A stretch of 64,000 bases of DNA from Streptomyces sp. NBC_00273. Lineage in GTDB: Bacteria > Actinomycetota > Actinomycetes > Streptomycetales > Streptomycetaceae. Where the stretch lies: positions 9,873,001-9,937,000 of the forward strand of contig NZ_CP108067.1 of assembly GCF_036178145.1 (NCBI RefSeq). Reading direction: 5' to 3'. Below are positions 26,655 to 34,630 of this stretch, in pieces. Every line of letters begins with the position of its first letter. The stretch's first letter is position 1. Position numbers and translations under genes: made by a program. The notes under the pieces were generated by a model. That model was not told where the DNA came from and ran no database searches. It saw only the letters and a program-made list of their open reading frames with translations.

Positions 26655-27505
26655 TGGCCACCGCCGAACGCCGCGAGATCGTCGTAGGCATTGACCCGGC
26701 CAGGGACTGGCACTTGCCCCTTGCCTGGGCGTCTGACCACCGTCGTGGGATCGGGCTCCGACTCGTCGTGGCTGTGCCTCCGCCGCAGCGTACGCGGCAG
26801 GTTGATGACACACCCCGCAGGACGGCTCTGCGCCAGGCGGGCTCTGAAGCCCTCGCGGCAGGTTACGACTGGGCGCGGGACCGACACCTGGGGCTTGACG
26901 CGGCCACTGATCTGATCGAAGGATTCCCCGTTCCCGCCATCGGACGCCTGTCTCACCAGGCCCGCATGCTCGTGCTCGGATCCCGTCACCTGAGCCGGAC
27001 CGCGGAACTCTTCAGCGCCGGTTCCACGGTGGTCCCGGTCGTGGCCCAGGCGCATTGCCCCGTCGTCGTGGTGGGAAACCCCGAGCACACCACCCAGGAG
27101 ACGCCCTACCTGGTCGTCGGCATCGACGGCAGTGAGTCCTCGAAGGCTGCGCTGGCGCTTGCTTTCGAGGAAGCCGACCTGCGCGGCGCAGCACTGCGCG
27201 CCATCGCAGTGTGGCAGCCGCCGGTCTTCTTGCTCCACGACGAGGAGGTCGCATTGCAGGCTCAGCGGCGGATGCTGTCCGAGGCCACGGCCGGCTGGTC
27301 GCAGAAGTACCCGGACGTGGTGCTCTCCCACGAGGTCCCGATCGGGCACCCGGTGGAAGAGCTCGCGGAAGCCGCCGAGCACGCCCTGGCCGTGGTGGTG
27401 GGCCGTCGCGGACGAGGAGGCTACTCCGGCATGCGCCTGGGCTCCGTTGTCCACGGACTGCTCCACCGGGCGTTCTGCCCGGTGATCACGGTTCCGGCCG
27501 AATAG
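26654..27505 (+). CDS. Universal stress protein, two UspA domains
   Basis: A 283-residue protein with two UspA domains: EIVVGIDPARDWHLPLAWASD opens domain 1, YLVVGIDGSESSKAALALAFEEADLRG opens domain 2, and GRRGRGGYSGMRLGSVVHGLLHRAFCPVITV closes it with a full G-2x-G-9x-GS ATP loop. Domain 1 has the variant ID-PARDW where VDGS is usual, a trait shared with its paralogue at 57560. The ATG overlaps the previous stop by one base (TGATG). Confidence 0.92.
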   Translation: MATAERREIVVGIDPARDWHLPLAWASDHRRGIGLRLVVAVPPPQRTRQVDDTPRRTALRQAGSEALAAGYDWARDRHLGLDAATDLIEGFPVPAIGRLSHQARMLVLGSRHLSRTAELFSAGSTVVPVVAQAHCPVVVVGNPEHTTQETPYLVVGIDGSESSKAALALAFEEADLRGAALRAIAVWQPPVFLLHDEEVALQAQRRMLSEATAGWSQKYPDVVLSHEVPIGHPVEELAEAAEHALAVVVGRRGRGGYSGMRLGSVVHGLLHRAFCPVITVPAE

Positions 27506-27512
27506 GACCGCC

Positions 27513-27650
27513 ATGGCGATGGCCCCGGCCCCCGCAGAGGTACCGGTGCGCGCGCCCGGCGGGCTCACCGACCTCGAAGCGGAACGCCGACTGGCCGAGC
27601 ATCAGCCGCCCTCACCAGTGGCTTCGCGGCGGCCCGACTCGCACGGCACG
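27513..27650 (+). pseudogene. N-terminal remnant of a P-type ATPase
   Basis: The frame from 27513 reads APAEVPVRAPGGLTDLEAERRLAEHQPPSP, a match to the cation-ATPase N-terminal motif GLTxxEAxRRLAExGPN, with an HXPP break where the Pro-Asn should follow. Nothing of the remaining 850 residues is present; the frame runs out in a Ser/His/Arg tail before the DUF1918 gene. It retains an ATG after AATAGGACCGCC. The intact ATPase is only 2.2 kb upstream. Confidence 0.6.
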
Positions 27651-27672
27651 CATTCCGAAGGAGATGATGATC

Positions 27673-27903
27673 ATGGAGACGCGCACGTCCGAGCACGGAC
27701 CCCACGCTCGCGTCGGTGACGAGATAGTGGTGGGCGGGCCGACGGTGGGCAAAGCGGGTCGCGACGGCGAAGTCGTCGGACTGCACCACGACGACGGCAC
27801 CCCGCCCTACGACGTCCGCTGGTCGGACACCGGCAGGACCACCCTCTTCTTCCCGGGACCGGACGCACACATTCGGCATCTCGGCGCGGACGACTCCGGA
27901 TGA
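27673..27903 (+). CDS. DUF1918 protein (Rv0569-like)
   Basis: A 76-residue DUF1918 protein: HARVGDEIVVGGPTVGKAGRDGEVVGLHHDDG, PYDVRWSDTGRTTLFFPGPDAHIRHLG. It is a small SH3-like barrel domain. Rv0569, of the same family, is DosR-regulated. AAGGAG lies nine bases before the ATG at 27673; two in-frame ATGs just upstream (27664, 27667) are less well placed. It precedes the sensor kinase by 85 bp. Confidence 0.9.
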   Translation: METRTSEHGPHARVGDEIVVGGPTVGKAGRDGEVVGLHHDDGTPPYDVRWSDTGRTTLFFPGPDAHIRHLGADDSG

Positions 27904-27988
27904 TGCCTTCAGCCTGAGCGGGAAGGTGGGGGCAGGGATACGGTGAAGAGGCAGGCCGAACTTCCCCGGGGCGCCGCTGGAGGTACGC

Positions 27989-29737
27989 ATGGGCGGGGAC
28001 GAGCAGCGTGCCGTGCGTTCGGGGCTGCCGCGGCTCCGGCTGGATGAATTGCTCGAAGAGCTCCAGGTCCGCATCAACGAGGTGCGCGGCACCAGGGACC
28101 GGCTCAACGGGCTCCTTGAAGCCGTGATGTCCGTCGGCCGGGAGCTCGACCTTCCGCAGGTCCTGAGGGGCATCGTCGAAGCCGCCGTCGTCCTGGTGGA
28201 CGCGGAGTACGGCGCCCTCGGAGTCATCGGCGACGACCAGAAGCTCGCCCAGTTCCTCCCCGTGGGCATCGGTGACGACCTCCGGGCCGAGATCGGCGAC
28301 CTGCCCTCCGGCCACGGCATCCTCGGCGAACTCATCCGCCACCCCGAGACCCTACGGCTGTCGGAGTTGTCCGATCACCCCGCCTCCTACGGGTTCCCGG
28401 CCCACCACCCCCCGATGCACTCCTTCCTCGGGGTCCCCATCCGGGTTCGCGAGGAGGTGTTCGGCAACCTCTACATGACCGAGAAGCGCGGCGGCATCGA
28501 CTTCGACGAGGAGGACGAGGCGGTCCTGTCCACGCTGGCGGTGGCGGCAGGCATCGCCATCGAGAACGCCCGTCTCTTCGAAGAGGTACGTCTCCGGGAG
28601 CGCTGGCTGACCGCCAGCTCCGACTTCACCAGCGCTCTGCTCTCCGGCTTGGCCGAAGCGGAGGTACTGGAGGGCATGCTGGAGCGGGCCCGTGACATCA
28701 CGGGAGCCGACATCGGTGTCTTCTACCTCGTGGGCCAGGGCGGGGAACTGCGCGGCTCGCTGGCGCTGGGAGACGGTGCCGAGGCGCACCGCGGCATCGT
28801 GCTGCCCAGCAGCGCGGGAACCCTGGCAGCAGCCGCCCTCGGCGAGGAGGACGGACTGATCACTGTTGCCGACGTCGGAACCGAGGTCCGGATCACCGTG
28901 CAGCCGGAACGCTGGAAGGGCTTCGGCCCCGCCGTCGCCGTCACGGTCGGCACCAAGGAGAAGTTGAGCGGCGTCCTCATCCTGGCCCGCAGATGCGGCC
29001 GCCCGGCGTTCGCCCGCGCCGAGATCGCAGCCCTGCCCGGTTTTGCCGGCCAGGCCGCCCTGGCTCTGGAGCTCGCCGACCGGCGCCGGGACGCCGAGCA
29101 GATGAGCATGCTGGCGGATCACGACCGCATCGCCCGCGACCTGCACGATCTCGCCATCCAGCGCCTTTTTGCCACAGGCATGACCCTGCAGAGCGCCCAA
29201 CGCTTCGTCGAGCATCCCGAGGCTTCGGAACGGCTCGCCCGAGCCATCGACGACCTGGATGCCACCATCAAGATCATTCGCTCGACGATCTTCGGACTTC
29301 GCGAACACGAGGCGCCCGGGGTCACGCCGAAGCTGCGGCTGCGTGCTGTCCAAGCCGTGGAGGAGGCCGCCCGGACACTCGGCTTCGCCCCGGCCCTGCG
29401 GATGGAGGGCCTGATCGACACCGACGTCCCCCCCGAGACCGCGGACGAGGCGCTCGCGGTGATCGGGGAGGCACTCACCAACGTGGCCCGCCATGCACAG
29501 GCGGACCGGGCAGAAGTGTCCCTCTCGGCCGTCGAGGGCGTACTGACCGTACGGGTCACCGACGACGGAGTGGGAGTGGCACGGGGAGGCCGTCGCGGCG
29601 GGCTCCGCAATCTCGCCGAGAGGGCCGAACGCCTGGGCGGCGAGCTCTCCGTATCGGCGCACGGGTCGACCGGGCGGGGGACGAAACTGGAATGGCGGGT
29701 ACCGCTGGATGGAGGCGACTTCCCACCGCCCGGGTGA
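27989..29737 (+). CDS. osdK: DevS/OsdK-like GAF sensor histidine kinase
   Basis: A 582-residue soluble kinase: GAF-A about residues 54-200, GAF-B about 225-365, a HisKA_3 dimerisation domain with IARDLHDLAIQRLFATGM (phospho-His 386), and a HATPase domain (ALTNVARHAQ, DDGVGV, GGLRNLAERAERLGG). GAF-A holds GFPAHHPPMHSFLGVPI (136-151), the region that carries the heme-ligating His in mycobacterial DevS, so sensing of O2, NO or CO is likely; which His binds cannot be settled by eye. No membrane segment. RBS GGAGGTACGC fixes the start. It converges on the regulator gene with 13 bp between. Confidence 0.93.
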   Translation: MGGDEQRAVRSGLPRLRLDELLEELQVRINEVRGTRDRLNGLLEAVMSVGRELDLPQVLRGIVEAAVVLVDAEYGALGVIGDDQKLAQFLPVGIGDDLRAEIGDLPSGHGILGELIRHPETLRLSELSDHPASYGFPAHHPPMHSFLGVPIRVREEVFGNLYMTEKRGGIDFDEEDEAVLSTLAVAAGIAIENARLFEEVRLRERWLTASSDFTSALLSGLAEAEVLEGMLERARDITGADIGVFYLVGQGGELRGSLALGDGAEAHRGIVLPSSAGTLAAAALGEEDGLITVADVGTEVRITVQPERWKGFGPAVAVTVGTKEKLSGVLILARRCGRPAFARAEIAALPGFAGQAALALELADRRRDAEQMSMLADHDRIARDLHDLAIQRLFATGMTLQSAQRFVEHPEASERLARAIDDLDATIKIIRSTIFGLREHEAPGVTPKLRLRAVQAVEEAARTLGFAPALRMEGLIDTDVPPETADEALAVIGEALTNVARHAQADRAEVSLSAVEGVLTVRVTDDGVGVARGGRRGGLRNLAERAERLGGELSVSAHGSTGRGTKLEWRVPLDGGDFPPPG

Positions 29738-29750
29738 CCCCCGTCGACAC

Positions 29751-30473
29751 TCAGCTCCGGCCCATGCCGTGCTCCGTCTCGTGCCCGCGCCCGTGTTCGT
29801 GGACCTGCGCGGCGATGACGGCGGCCTGCACCCGGCGCTCCACCCCCAGCTTGCCCAGCAGCCGCGAGATGTGGTTCTTGACCGTCTTCTCGGACAGGTA
29901 CAGCCGCTTGGCGATCTGCGCGTTCGTGAGGCCCTCGCCGATCAGTTCGAGCACGGAACGCTCCCGCTCGGAGAGAGCCGCCAGCCGATCGTCGTCCGGA
30001 GCCTTGACGGTCTCCGGGTCCCTCAGCGAGTGCATCAGCCGAGCGGTCGTCGCAGGGTCCAGCATGGACTGTCCGGTCGCCACGGTCCGTACGGCCGAAA
30101 CCAGGTCCGACCCCTTGATCTGCTTGAGGACGTAGCCGGCCGCTCCGGCCATGATCGCGTCGAGCAGCGCGTCCTCGTCATCGAACGAGGTCAGCATCAA
30201 GCAGGCGAGATCCGGCATCCGCGAGCGCAACTCGCGGCACACGGTGATCCCGTCGCCGTCGGGCAGCCGGACGTCGAGCACGGCGACGTCCGGGCGCAGC
30301 GCCGGCCCGCGGGTCAATGCCTGCTCGGCGGTCGATGCCTCGCCGATGACGTCGATGTCGGGCTCCGCGTCCAGCAGGTCGTACAGGCCGCGGCGTACTA
30401 CCTCGTGGTCGTCCAGGAGGAAGACCCTGATGGGCGCCCCGGACGAGACAGAGGGTGCTGATGCGTCGGACAT
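29751..30473 (-). CDS. osdR: DevR/OsdR-like NarL-family response regulator
   Basis: A 240-residue regulator. The receiver domain (about residues 15-130) has the acidic pair DDH at 21-23, phospho-acceptor Asp67 in [13 protein letters not shown] and VLKQIKG; the LuxR-type helix-turn-helix is [44 protein letters not shown]. It follows DevR of mycobacteria closely over its whole length. The start at 30473 (MSDASAP) has AGGGG nearby; an upstream in-frame ATG would add 16 residues. It is the obvious candidate to bind the paired boxes spread through the window. Confidence 0.93.
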   Translation of the reverse strand: MSDASAPSVSSGAPIRVFLLDDHEVVRRGLYDLLDAEPDIDVIGEASTAEQALTRGPALRPDVAVLDVRLPDGDGITVCRELRSRMPDLACLMLTSFDDEDALLDAIMAGAAGYVLKQIKGSDLVSAVRTVATGQSMLDPATTARLMHSLRDPETVKAPDDDRLAALSERERSVLELIGEGLTNAQIAKRLYLSEKTVKNHISRLLGKLGVERRVQAAVIAAQVHEHGRGHETEHGMGRS

Positions 30474-30498
30474 GTACGCCCCTGTAATCGATCGACTG

Positions 30499-30520
30499 TG
30501 CGTACGTCTTGTCGTACGCA
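30499..30520. promoter_or_regulatory. Palindrome upstream of the DevR-like gene
   Basis: TGCGTACG (30499-30506) and CGTACGCA (30513-30520) are perfect 8-bp arms around TCTTGT, 26 bp upstream of the regulator start. It is unlike the GGGRCC boxes and suggests a different controller or an unusual DevR site. Confidence 0.6.
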
Positions 30521-30539
30521 TTGTCTCAGGGGAGCGGGC

Positions 30540-30561
30540 GGACGCACCTTGTGGTGCGTCC
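30540..30561 (-). terminator. Hairpin terminator of the CNB/CBS-BON operon
   Basis: GGACGCACC and GGTGCGTCC pair perfectly around a TTGT loop, 26 bases beyond the CBS-BON stop on the minus strand. Confidence 0.8.
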
Positions 30562-30587
30562 CGGAGCCGGCGCGGCGGTGAAGGGTT

Positions 30588-31232
30588 TCAGGCAGCTCCG
30601 GCGGGCTGCCCTTCCAGCTCCATCCGGACGTCCACCACGCCTTCCACGGCACGGATGGCGCGGGCCACCAGCGGCACCAGGGCGCGACTACGGAGAGATC
30701 CCCTCAGGGTGACGACGCCGTCCTTCACCGATGCCTGTAGATCTACCGGGGGAGCGAGCTCGGCGAGAACCGCGTCGCGGATCTCCTCCTCGATCTCCTC
30801 GTCGGTGCGCAGGAAGACCTTGAGCAGGTCGCTCCGGCTGACGACTCCCTCCAGCATCCCCACGCCGTTCACCACGGGGAGGCGCTTCACGTGCTTGCGG
30901 GCCATGATCCGGGCAGCTTCGGCGAGCGTGGCGTCGGGGTGCACGGTCACGGCCGGGCTCGACATCAGCTCCTCGGCCAGCACACCCCCCGCCTTGGAAG
31001 CCTCTTCCATCTGATCGGGAAGCCGGGGGTCGTCCCGCCGGAACTCCTCCTTCGGCAGCAGATCCGCCTCGGAGACGACCCCCACGACACGCCCCTCGCC
31101 CTCCAGGACGGGAACAGCACTGACTTTCCACTGGTCCATCAGCTCGACGATCTCCTTGTAGGAAGCCTCGCGGCCGATGGCCACGGCCGTATGGGTCATG
31201 ACGTCGCTGACGGTGTACTGGGACGCGGGCAT
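30588..31232 (-). CDS. CBS-BON protein
   Basis: A 214-residue protein: CBS1 (VMTHTAVAIGREASYKEIV, VVGVVSEADLL), CBS2 (MSSPAVTVHPDATLAEAARIM, VKRLPVVNGVGMLEGVVSRSDLL) and BON (VDLQASVKDGVVTLRGSLRSRALVPLVARAIRAVEGVVDVRMELEG). It is closely related to the gene at 9895, and as there it follows a CNB gene (24 bp). Both pairs look like copies of one cassette. Confidence 0.92.
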   Translation of the reverse strand: MPASQYTVSDVMTHTAVAIGREASYKEIVELMDQWKVSAVPVLEGEGRVVGVVSEADLLPKEEFRRDDPRLPDQMEEASKAGGVLAEELMSSPAVTVHPDATLAEAARIMARKHVKRLPVVNGVGMLEGVVSRSDLLKVFLRTDEEIEEEIRDAVLAELAPPVDLQASVKDGVVTLRGSLRSRALVPLVARAIRAVEGVVDVRMELEGQPAGAA

Positions 31233-31256
31233 GACGGACTCCTCACTGCTGGGGGT

Positions 31257-31742
31257 TCAGGTGCGGGACACCGGCCGCCAGGGATAGCTGCCACTGCCGT
31301 GCGGGGCATAGAGATCGAGCAGCCGGATACGGGCGGCGTGCAGCCGGTGCGCGAGCACCTGCGCGACCCAGTGGCCCATCGCGGAGCCGAAAGCAGGGTC
31401 GGTATCCATCATCGTGCGCACCGCGGCGGCGTCGAATTCGTACGTGCGCACCGGCGTCGTGGCCACCGCGCCCAGTCTCCAGGCACTGGGCTGCAGCATC
31501 CACGAGCACCCTACGAGTTCGCCCGGTCCGAGCCTTTCGATCACTGCCGGCTGTCTGCCGGGCACATGCACGTCCAGGGCGACGATGCCGGTTCGGACGA
31601 TCCAGAACCTGTCCGCCCGGCCGCCCTCGTTGAAGAGGCGCGCGCTCTCGGGGAAGTTGACCTCCCGTGCGATGTCCATCAGCCGGGAACGGTGCTCAGC
31701 CGGCAGCGCGCCGGCGATCTTTGTAGGGGGAGTGGTCCTCAT
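31257..31742 (-). CDS. HTH-less Crp-like cyclic-nucleotide-binding-fold protein
   Basis: A 161-residue CNB-only protein: SARLFNEGGRADRFWIVRTGIVALDVHVPG, GPGELVGCSW, SAWRLGA, TPVRTYEFD, then LLDLYAPHGSGSYPW. It is nearest to the copy at 528 (same GCSW and AARIRLLDLYAP). No DNA-binding domain; the Crp cassette Arg is again replaced by Trp-Arg-Leu. GGAGGCCGCC precedes the ATG. It is divergent from a PPOX gene across two DevR-like boxes, as is the 528 copy. Confidence 0.86.
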   Translation of the reverse strand: MRTTPPTKIAGALPAEHRSRLMDIAREVNFPESARLFNEGGRADRFWIVRTGIVALDVHVPGRQPAVIERLGPGELVGCSWMLQPSAWRLGAVATTPVRTYEFDAAAVRTMMDTDPAFGSAMGHWVAQVLAHRLHAARIRLLDLYAPHGSGSYPWRPVSRT

Positions 31743-31798
31743 GGCGGCCTCCGGTCGATTCCGATTCAATTCTCGGCGGCTCCAGATGCGCTGGGTAT

Positions 31799-31844
31799 GG
31801 GCCGACCAGCCCCCGATTCCGCAGGACAGGGGACCGTTCGGCCC
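31799..31844. promoter_or_regulatory. Paired DevR-like boxes between CNB and PPOX genes
   Basis: GGGCCGACCAGCCCC (31799-31813) and GGGACCGTTCGGCCC (31830-31844). Their spacing is 31 bp, about three helical turns, where most pairs here are two turns apart. Confidence 0.7.
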
Positions 31845-31922
31845 TGGCACGGCACGCGAGGAGGCAAGGACGCTGGGTGAAGCCGACACCGACACGACGC
31901 GGTCGGAGCGGAGGGCCGTGTG

Positions 31923-32408
31923 ATGGATCACGAAACCGCCTGGAGGCCGGACCACGGCCCCGTCCTGGACCCGATGCGGTCCACGGAGCAGCTGGACCGC
32001 TCCGAAGCGCTGCGGCTCCTGGGCACCGTGCCGCTGGGCCGCATCGTCTTCACCCACCAGGCGCTGCCGGCCATTCGGCCGATGAACCACGTCGTCGAGG
32101 GGGAGAACGTGGTCGTCCGGCTCGACGAAGGTGCTTCACGCGCATCGCTCGTGGCGATGCCCGGCACACCTGACATCGTCCTCGCCTACGAAGCCGACTC
32201 CATCGACCCCGACACGCATCTCGGCTGGAGTGTCGTGGTGATCGGCTACGCCGAGCTCGTCGAGAACCGCAACGACGCCGAACGGCTTGAGGCGCTGCTC
32301 GACCCGTGGACGAACCAGCCGATGGCCGGCGTGCTGCGCATCCGGGCCGAACTCGTCACAGGGTTTCGCCTGGGGCCGGAACCTCGGCCGATTTCCGCCG
32401 CCGGGTGA
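31923..32408 (+). CDS. Pyridoxamine 5'-phosphate oxidase-family flavin-binding protein
   Basis: A 161-residue split-barrel protein: EALRLLGTVPLGRIVFTHQALPAIRPMNH, VVRLDEGASRASLVAMPGTPDIVLAYEADSIDPDTHLGWSVVVIGYAE. It is the closest relative of the gene at 1168. The ATG lies seven bases after GGAGGG; the GTG just before it is in frame but worse placed. Which cofactor it binds (FMN, F420, heme) is unknown. It precedes the potassium channel by 100 bp. Confidence 0.88.
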   Translation: MDHETAWRPDHGPVLDPMRSTEQLDRSEALRLLGTVPLGRIVFTHQALPAIRPMNHVVEGENVVVRLDEGASRASLVAMPGTPDIVLAYEADSIDPDTHLGWSVVVIGYAELVENRNDAERLEALLDPWTNQPMAGVLRIRAELVTGFRLGPEPRPISAAG

Positions 32409-32508
32409 GTCCCGGCCCTGCTTCTGACACCTGGCGACGGCGTGGGCTGCGATCAGCGGCTACGAAGGTGCGCGAACCTGGGCGAAACGGGTGGAAAAGG
32501 GGTGCCGG

Positions 32509-33375
32509 ATGGATTGGCTGGTGACGGTCACGGGCGCGGCCCTGGTCCTGCTGATTCTGCGGGACGTGTTCCACACGCTGTGGCACCCGACGCGTCACGG
32601 AGGGCTGAGCCGCCTGGTCATGACCACACTGTGGCGGCTGTCGTCCGTCCTGGGCACCCGTCGCACAGCAGCCGGCCTGGCCGGCCCGCTCGCCATGGTG
32701 TCCGTCGTCGCCCTGTGGGCCCTGACCGTGGCGGCGGGCTGGGCGCTGATCTACTGGCCTCACATGCCCGAGGCGTTCGTGTACGCGGGAGGGTTGCACC
32801 CCGACGATCATGCGAGCCTGCTGGACGCGACCTACGTCTCGCTGGTCACGCTCTCCACGCTCGGCCTCGGTGACGTCGCACCCGCCGAGGGGTGGCTGCG
32901 CCTCCTCGCACCCCTGGAGGCGCTGGTCGGGTTCGCCCTTCTGACCGCGACGGTCTCCTGGATCCTCGGCATCTATCCGGCGTTGGCGCGCCGCAGGGCG
33001 CTGGCATTGCGGCTCTCCCACCTCTCCCGTACCCATCCCTCGAAGGAACAGATCGACTCCCCGGCCGGGGCCGCCATGCTGGACAGCCTGGCCACGGCGC
33101 TGTCCGTGGCGGCGGTCGACTTCCTCCAGTACTCGGAGTCCTACTACTTCCACGACGGCGACGACCGGACCTCCCTCGCTCGCCAGATCGGCTACGCCCT
33201 CGACATCGCCGATGAGGCTTCGGAAGCCGGACACCGGGATGTCCGGCTCGCCTCCACGGTGTTGCGTTCCGCCCTGGAAGACCTCGCGAGCATCCTGGAC
33301 GAGCGCTTCCTGCACACCCAGGGATCACCCAGGCAAGCTCTCGACGCGTTCGCACACGACCACGGGCACCGGTGA
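32509..33375 (+). CDS. Two-pore-helix potassium-channel family protein
   Basis: A 288-residue protein: TM1 at residues 1-18 (WLVTVTGAALVLLILRDVF), further hydrophobic segments at about 62-82 and 118-148, and a pore loop with selectivity filter TLSTLGLGD (near residues 105-113) where TVGYGD is standard. A cytoplasmic C-terminal helix domain of about 130 residues follows. The GLGD filter is a known variant, but K+ selectivity is inferred only. ATG at 32509 follows AAGGGG; an upstream in-frame GTG (32491) is less likely. Confidence 0.85.
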   Translation: MDWLVTVTGAALVLLILRDVFHTLWHPTRHGGLSRLVMTTLWRLSSVLGTRRTAAGLAGPLAMVSVVALWALTVAAGWALIYWPHMPEAFVYAGGLHPDDHASLLDATYVSLVTLSTLGLGDVAPAEGWLRLLAPLEALVGFALLTATVSWILGIYPALARRRALALRLSHLSRTHPSKEQIDSPAGAAMLDSLATALSVAAVDFLQYSESYYFHDGDDRTSLARQIGYALDIADEASEAGHRDVRLASTVLRSALEDLASILDERFLHTQGSPRQALDAFAHDHGHR

Positions 33376-33532
33376 CACGCTCTGCCGTGCGTCTTCCGGC
33401 GTGGACGACGACCTCGACCGTCAGGTCGTTTCTACGCCGCAGCGTCGACACCGCTCTGCCCGGCAGACTCCGTTGAGGTCCGGACCGGCGATGTGCTCGT
33501 GGTGAAGACTCCATGTGCAGCACGTGCGGGCC

Positions 33533-33940
33533 TCATACGGCGATGATTCGATCGGTCACCTCCTTCACGCCGTCGATCTTGCGGATTTCGGTAAGCATTC
33601 CGGCCGCGTTGGTTCCGCGCGCTGAACCGGTGAGCGTGACGTTCCCCCGCGTGCACGGAGACCTGGACGGTGTCCGCGGCTTCCGGTGCCGTGGAGCGCA
33701 CCACAGCCTCGATCTCGGCGCGCAACGCGTCATCACCGGCCAGGGCCTCTAGACGGGCGTGCCGGAGGACCGTTCCCACCAGGTGTACCTCGTGGTCGAC
33801 GACAGGGAGGTGCTTGAGATGGGACAGACATGCCAGCCAGGCCGCCTCCGCCACGGTCGCGCCTGGTCGCACGATGATGGCAGCTCCGCCGTCTCCTTGC
33901 GGGCGTCGTCGCTCAGCGGTACTTCGCGGTACCGGGCGAG
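33533..33940 (-). pseudogene. Broken CBS-BON gene
   Basis: Read on the minus strand, one frame gives VRPGATVAEAAWLACLSHLKHLPVVDHEVHLVGTVLR (second half of a CBS pair), EIEAVVRSTAPEAADTVQVSVHAG, then a shifted frame gives NVTLTGSARGTNAAGMLTEIRKIDGVKEVTDRIIAV-stop, the end of a BON domain. The shift lies in a run of five G (near 33643-33647); four would restore the frame. Further upstream LSDDARKETAELP is in yet another frame, so at least two breaks exist. No promoter box or ribosome site was seen. Confidence 0.75.
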
Positions 33941-34051
33941 GACCCCGGGCAGGGGGCTGCGCCGTGCGCCGTTTGCCCCATGGCGCAGGACCGCGTCCCG
34001 CGCGTAGGGCAGGCTGTACCTGGAGACGCCCGACGAAGGAAGCGGGTACGT

Positions 34052-34588
34052 ATGAAGCCGCTCGCCGGTACGGCGGTCATCGGGGTCGGCAACGAGTTCC
34101 GGCGCGACGACGGGGTGGGGTGGGCCGCCATCGCGTTGTTGTGCGAACGGGCCGCACAACGACCGCTGCCTTCCGGTACCGGGCTCGCTCGGTGCGACGG
34201 AGACCCCGGCAGGCTGATCACCCTCTGGGAGAACACGGCCCTCACCATCGTCGTCGACGCCTGCTTCCCTCTTTCGGGACAGCCCGGGCGAACGCACCGG
34301 TGGTGCGTGGCCCCGGGCGAGATGCTGCACCCGGCTTCCGCAGGCAGGCAGAGCACGCACGGGCTCGGGCTCGCCGAGGCCCTATGTCTCGCCGACAGCC
34401 TTGGGTGCGGCCCGGGCCGCCTCATCGTGTACGCGGTCGAGGGAGCGGACCGCTCGCTGGGCATGGGGCTCACCCCGGCGGTGGCGGCCGCCCTGCCACA
34501 TCTGGCCCGGCGCATCGAGGAAGACGTCCTGCAGCACAGCCGGGGAACTCGCCGGACCAGCCTCGGACCCGGGAGCCCGCTGGTCTGA
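34052..34588 (+). CDS. Hydrogenase maturation protease
   Basis: A 178-residue HyaD/HycI-type endopeptidase that trims the C-terminus of the NiFe large subunit. The metal and catalytic motifs are GVGNEFRRDDGVGWAA (Glu of the first Ni-sensing site), VVDACFPL (Asp) and STHGLGLAEAL (His). The ATG at 34052 has AAGGA about 12 bases upstream. It leads the hydrogenase gene set by 42 bp. The large subunit here ends only ten residues after its last Cys motif, so what is trimmed is not obvious. Confidence 0.87.
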   Translation: MKPLAGTAVIGVGNEFRRDDGVGWAAIALLCERAAQRPLPSGTGLARCDGDPGRLITLWENTALTIVVDACFPLSGQPGRTHRWCVAPGEMLHPASAGRQSTHGLGLAEALCLADSLGCGPGRLIVYAVEGADRSLGMGLTPAVAAALPHLARRIEEDVLQHSRGTRRTSLGPGSPLV

Positions 34589-34630
34589 CATGCTGCCGGA
34601 TCTAGGCACGTGGAGACCGAGAGGTGCACC

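Noticed and set aside
33432..34360. Complete CBS-BON gene upstream of the hydrogenase protease
   Set aside because: Two frame changes are needed to join the domains, so it is reported as a pseudogene.
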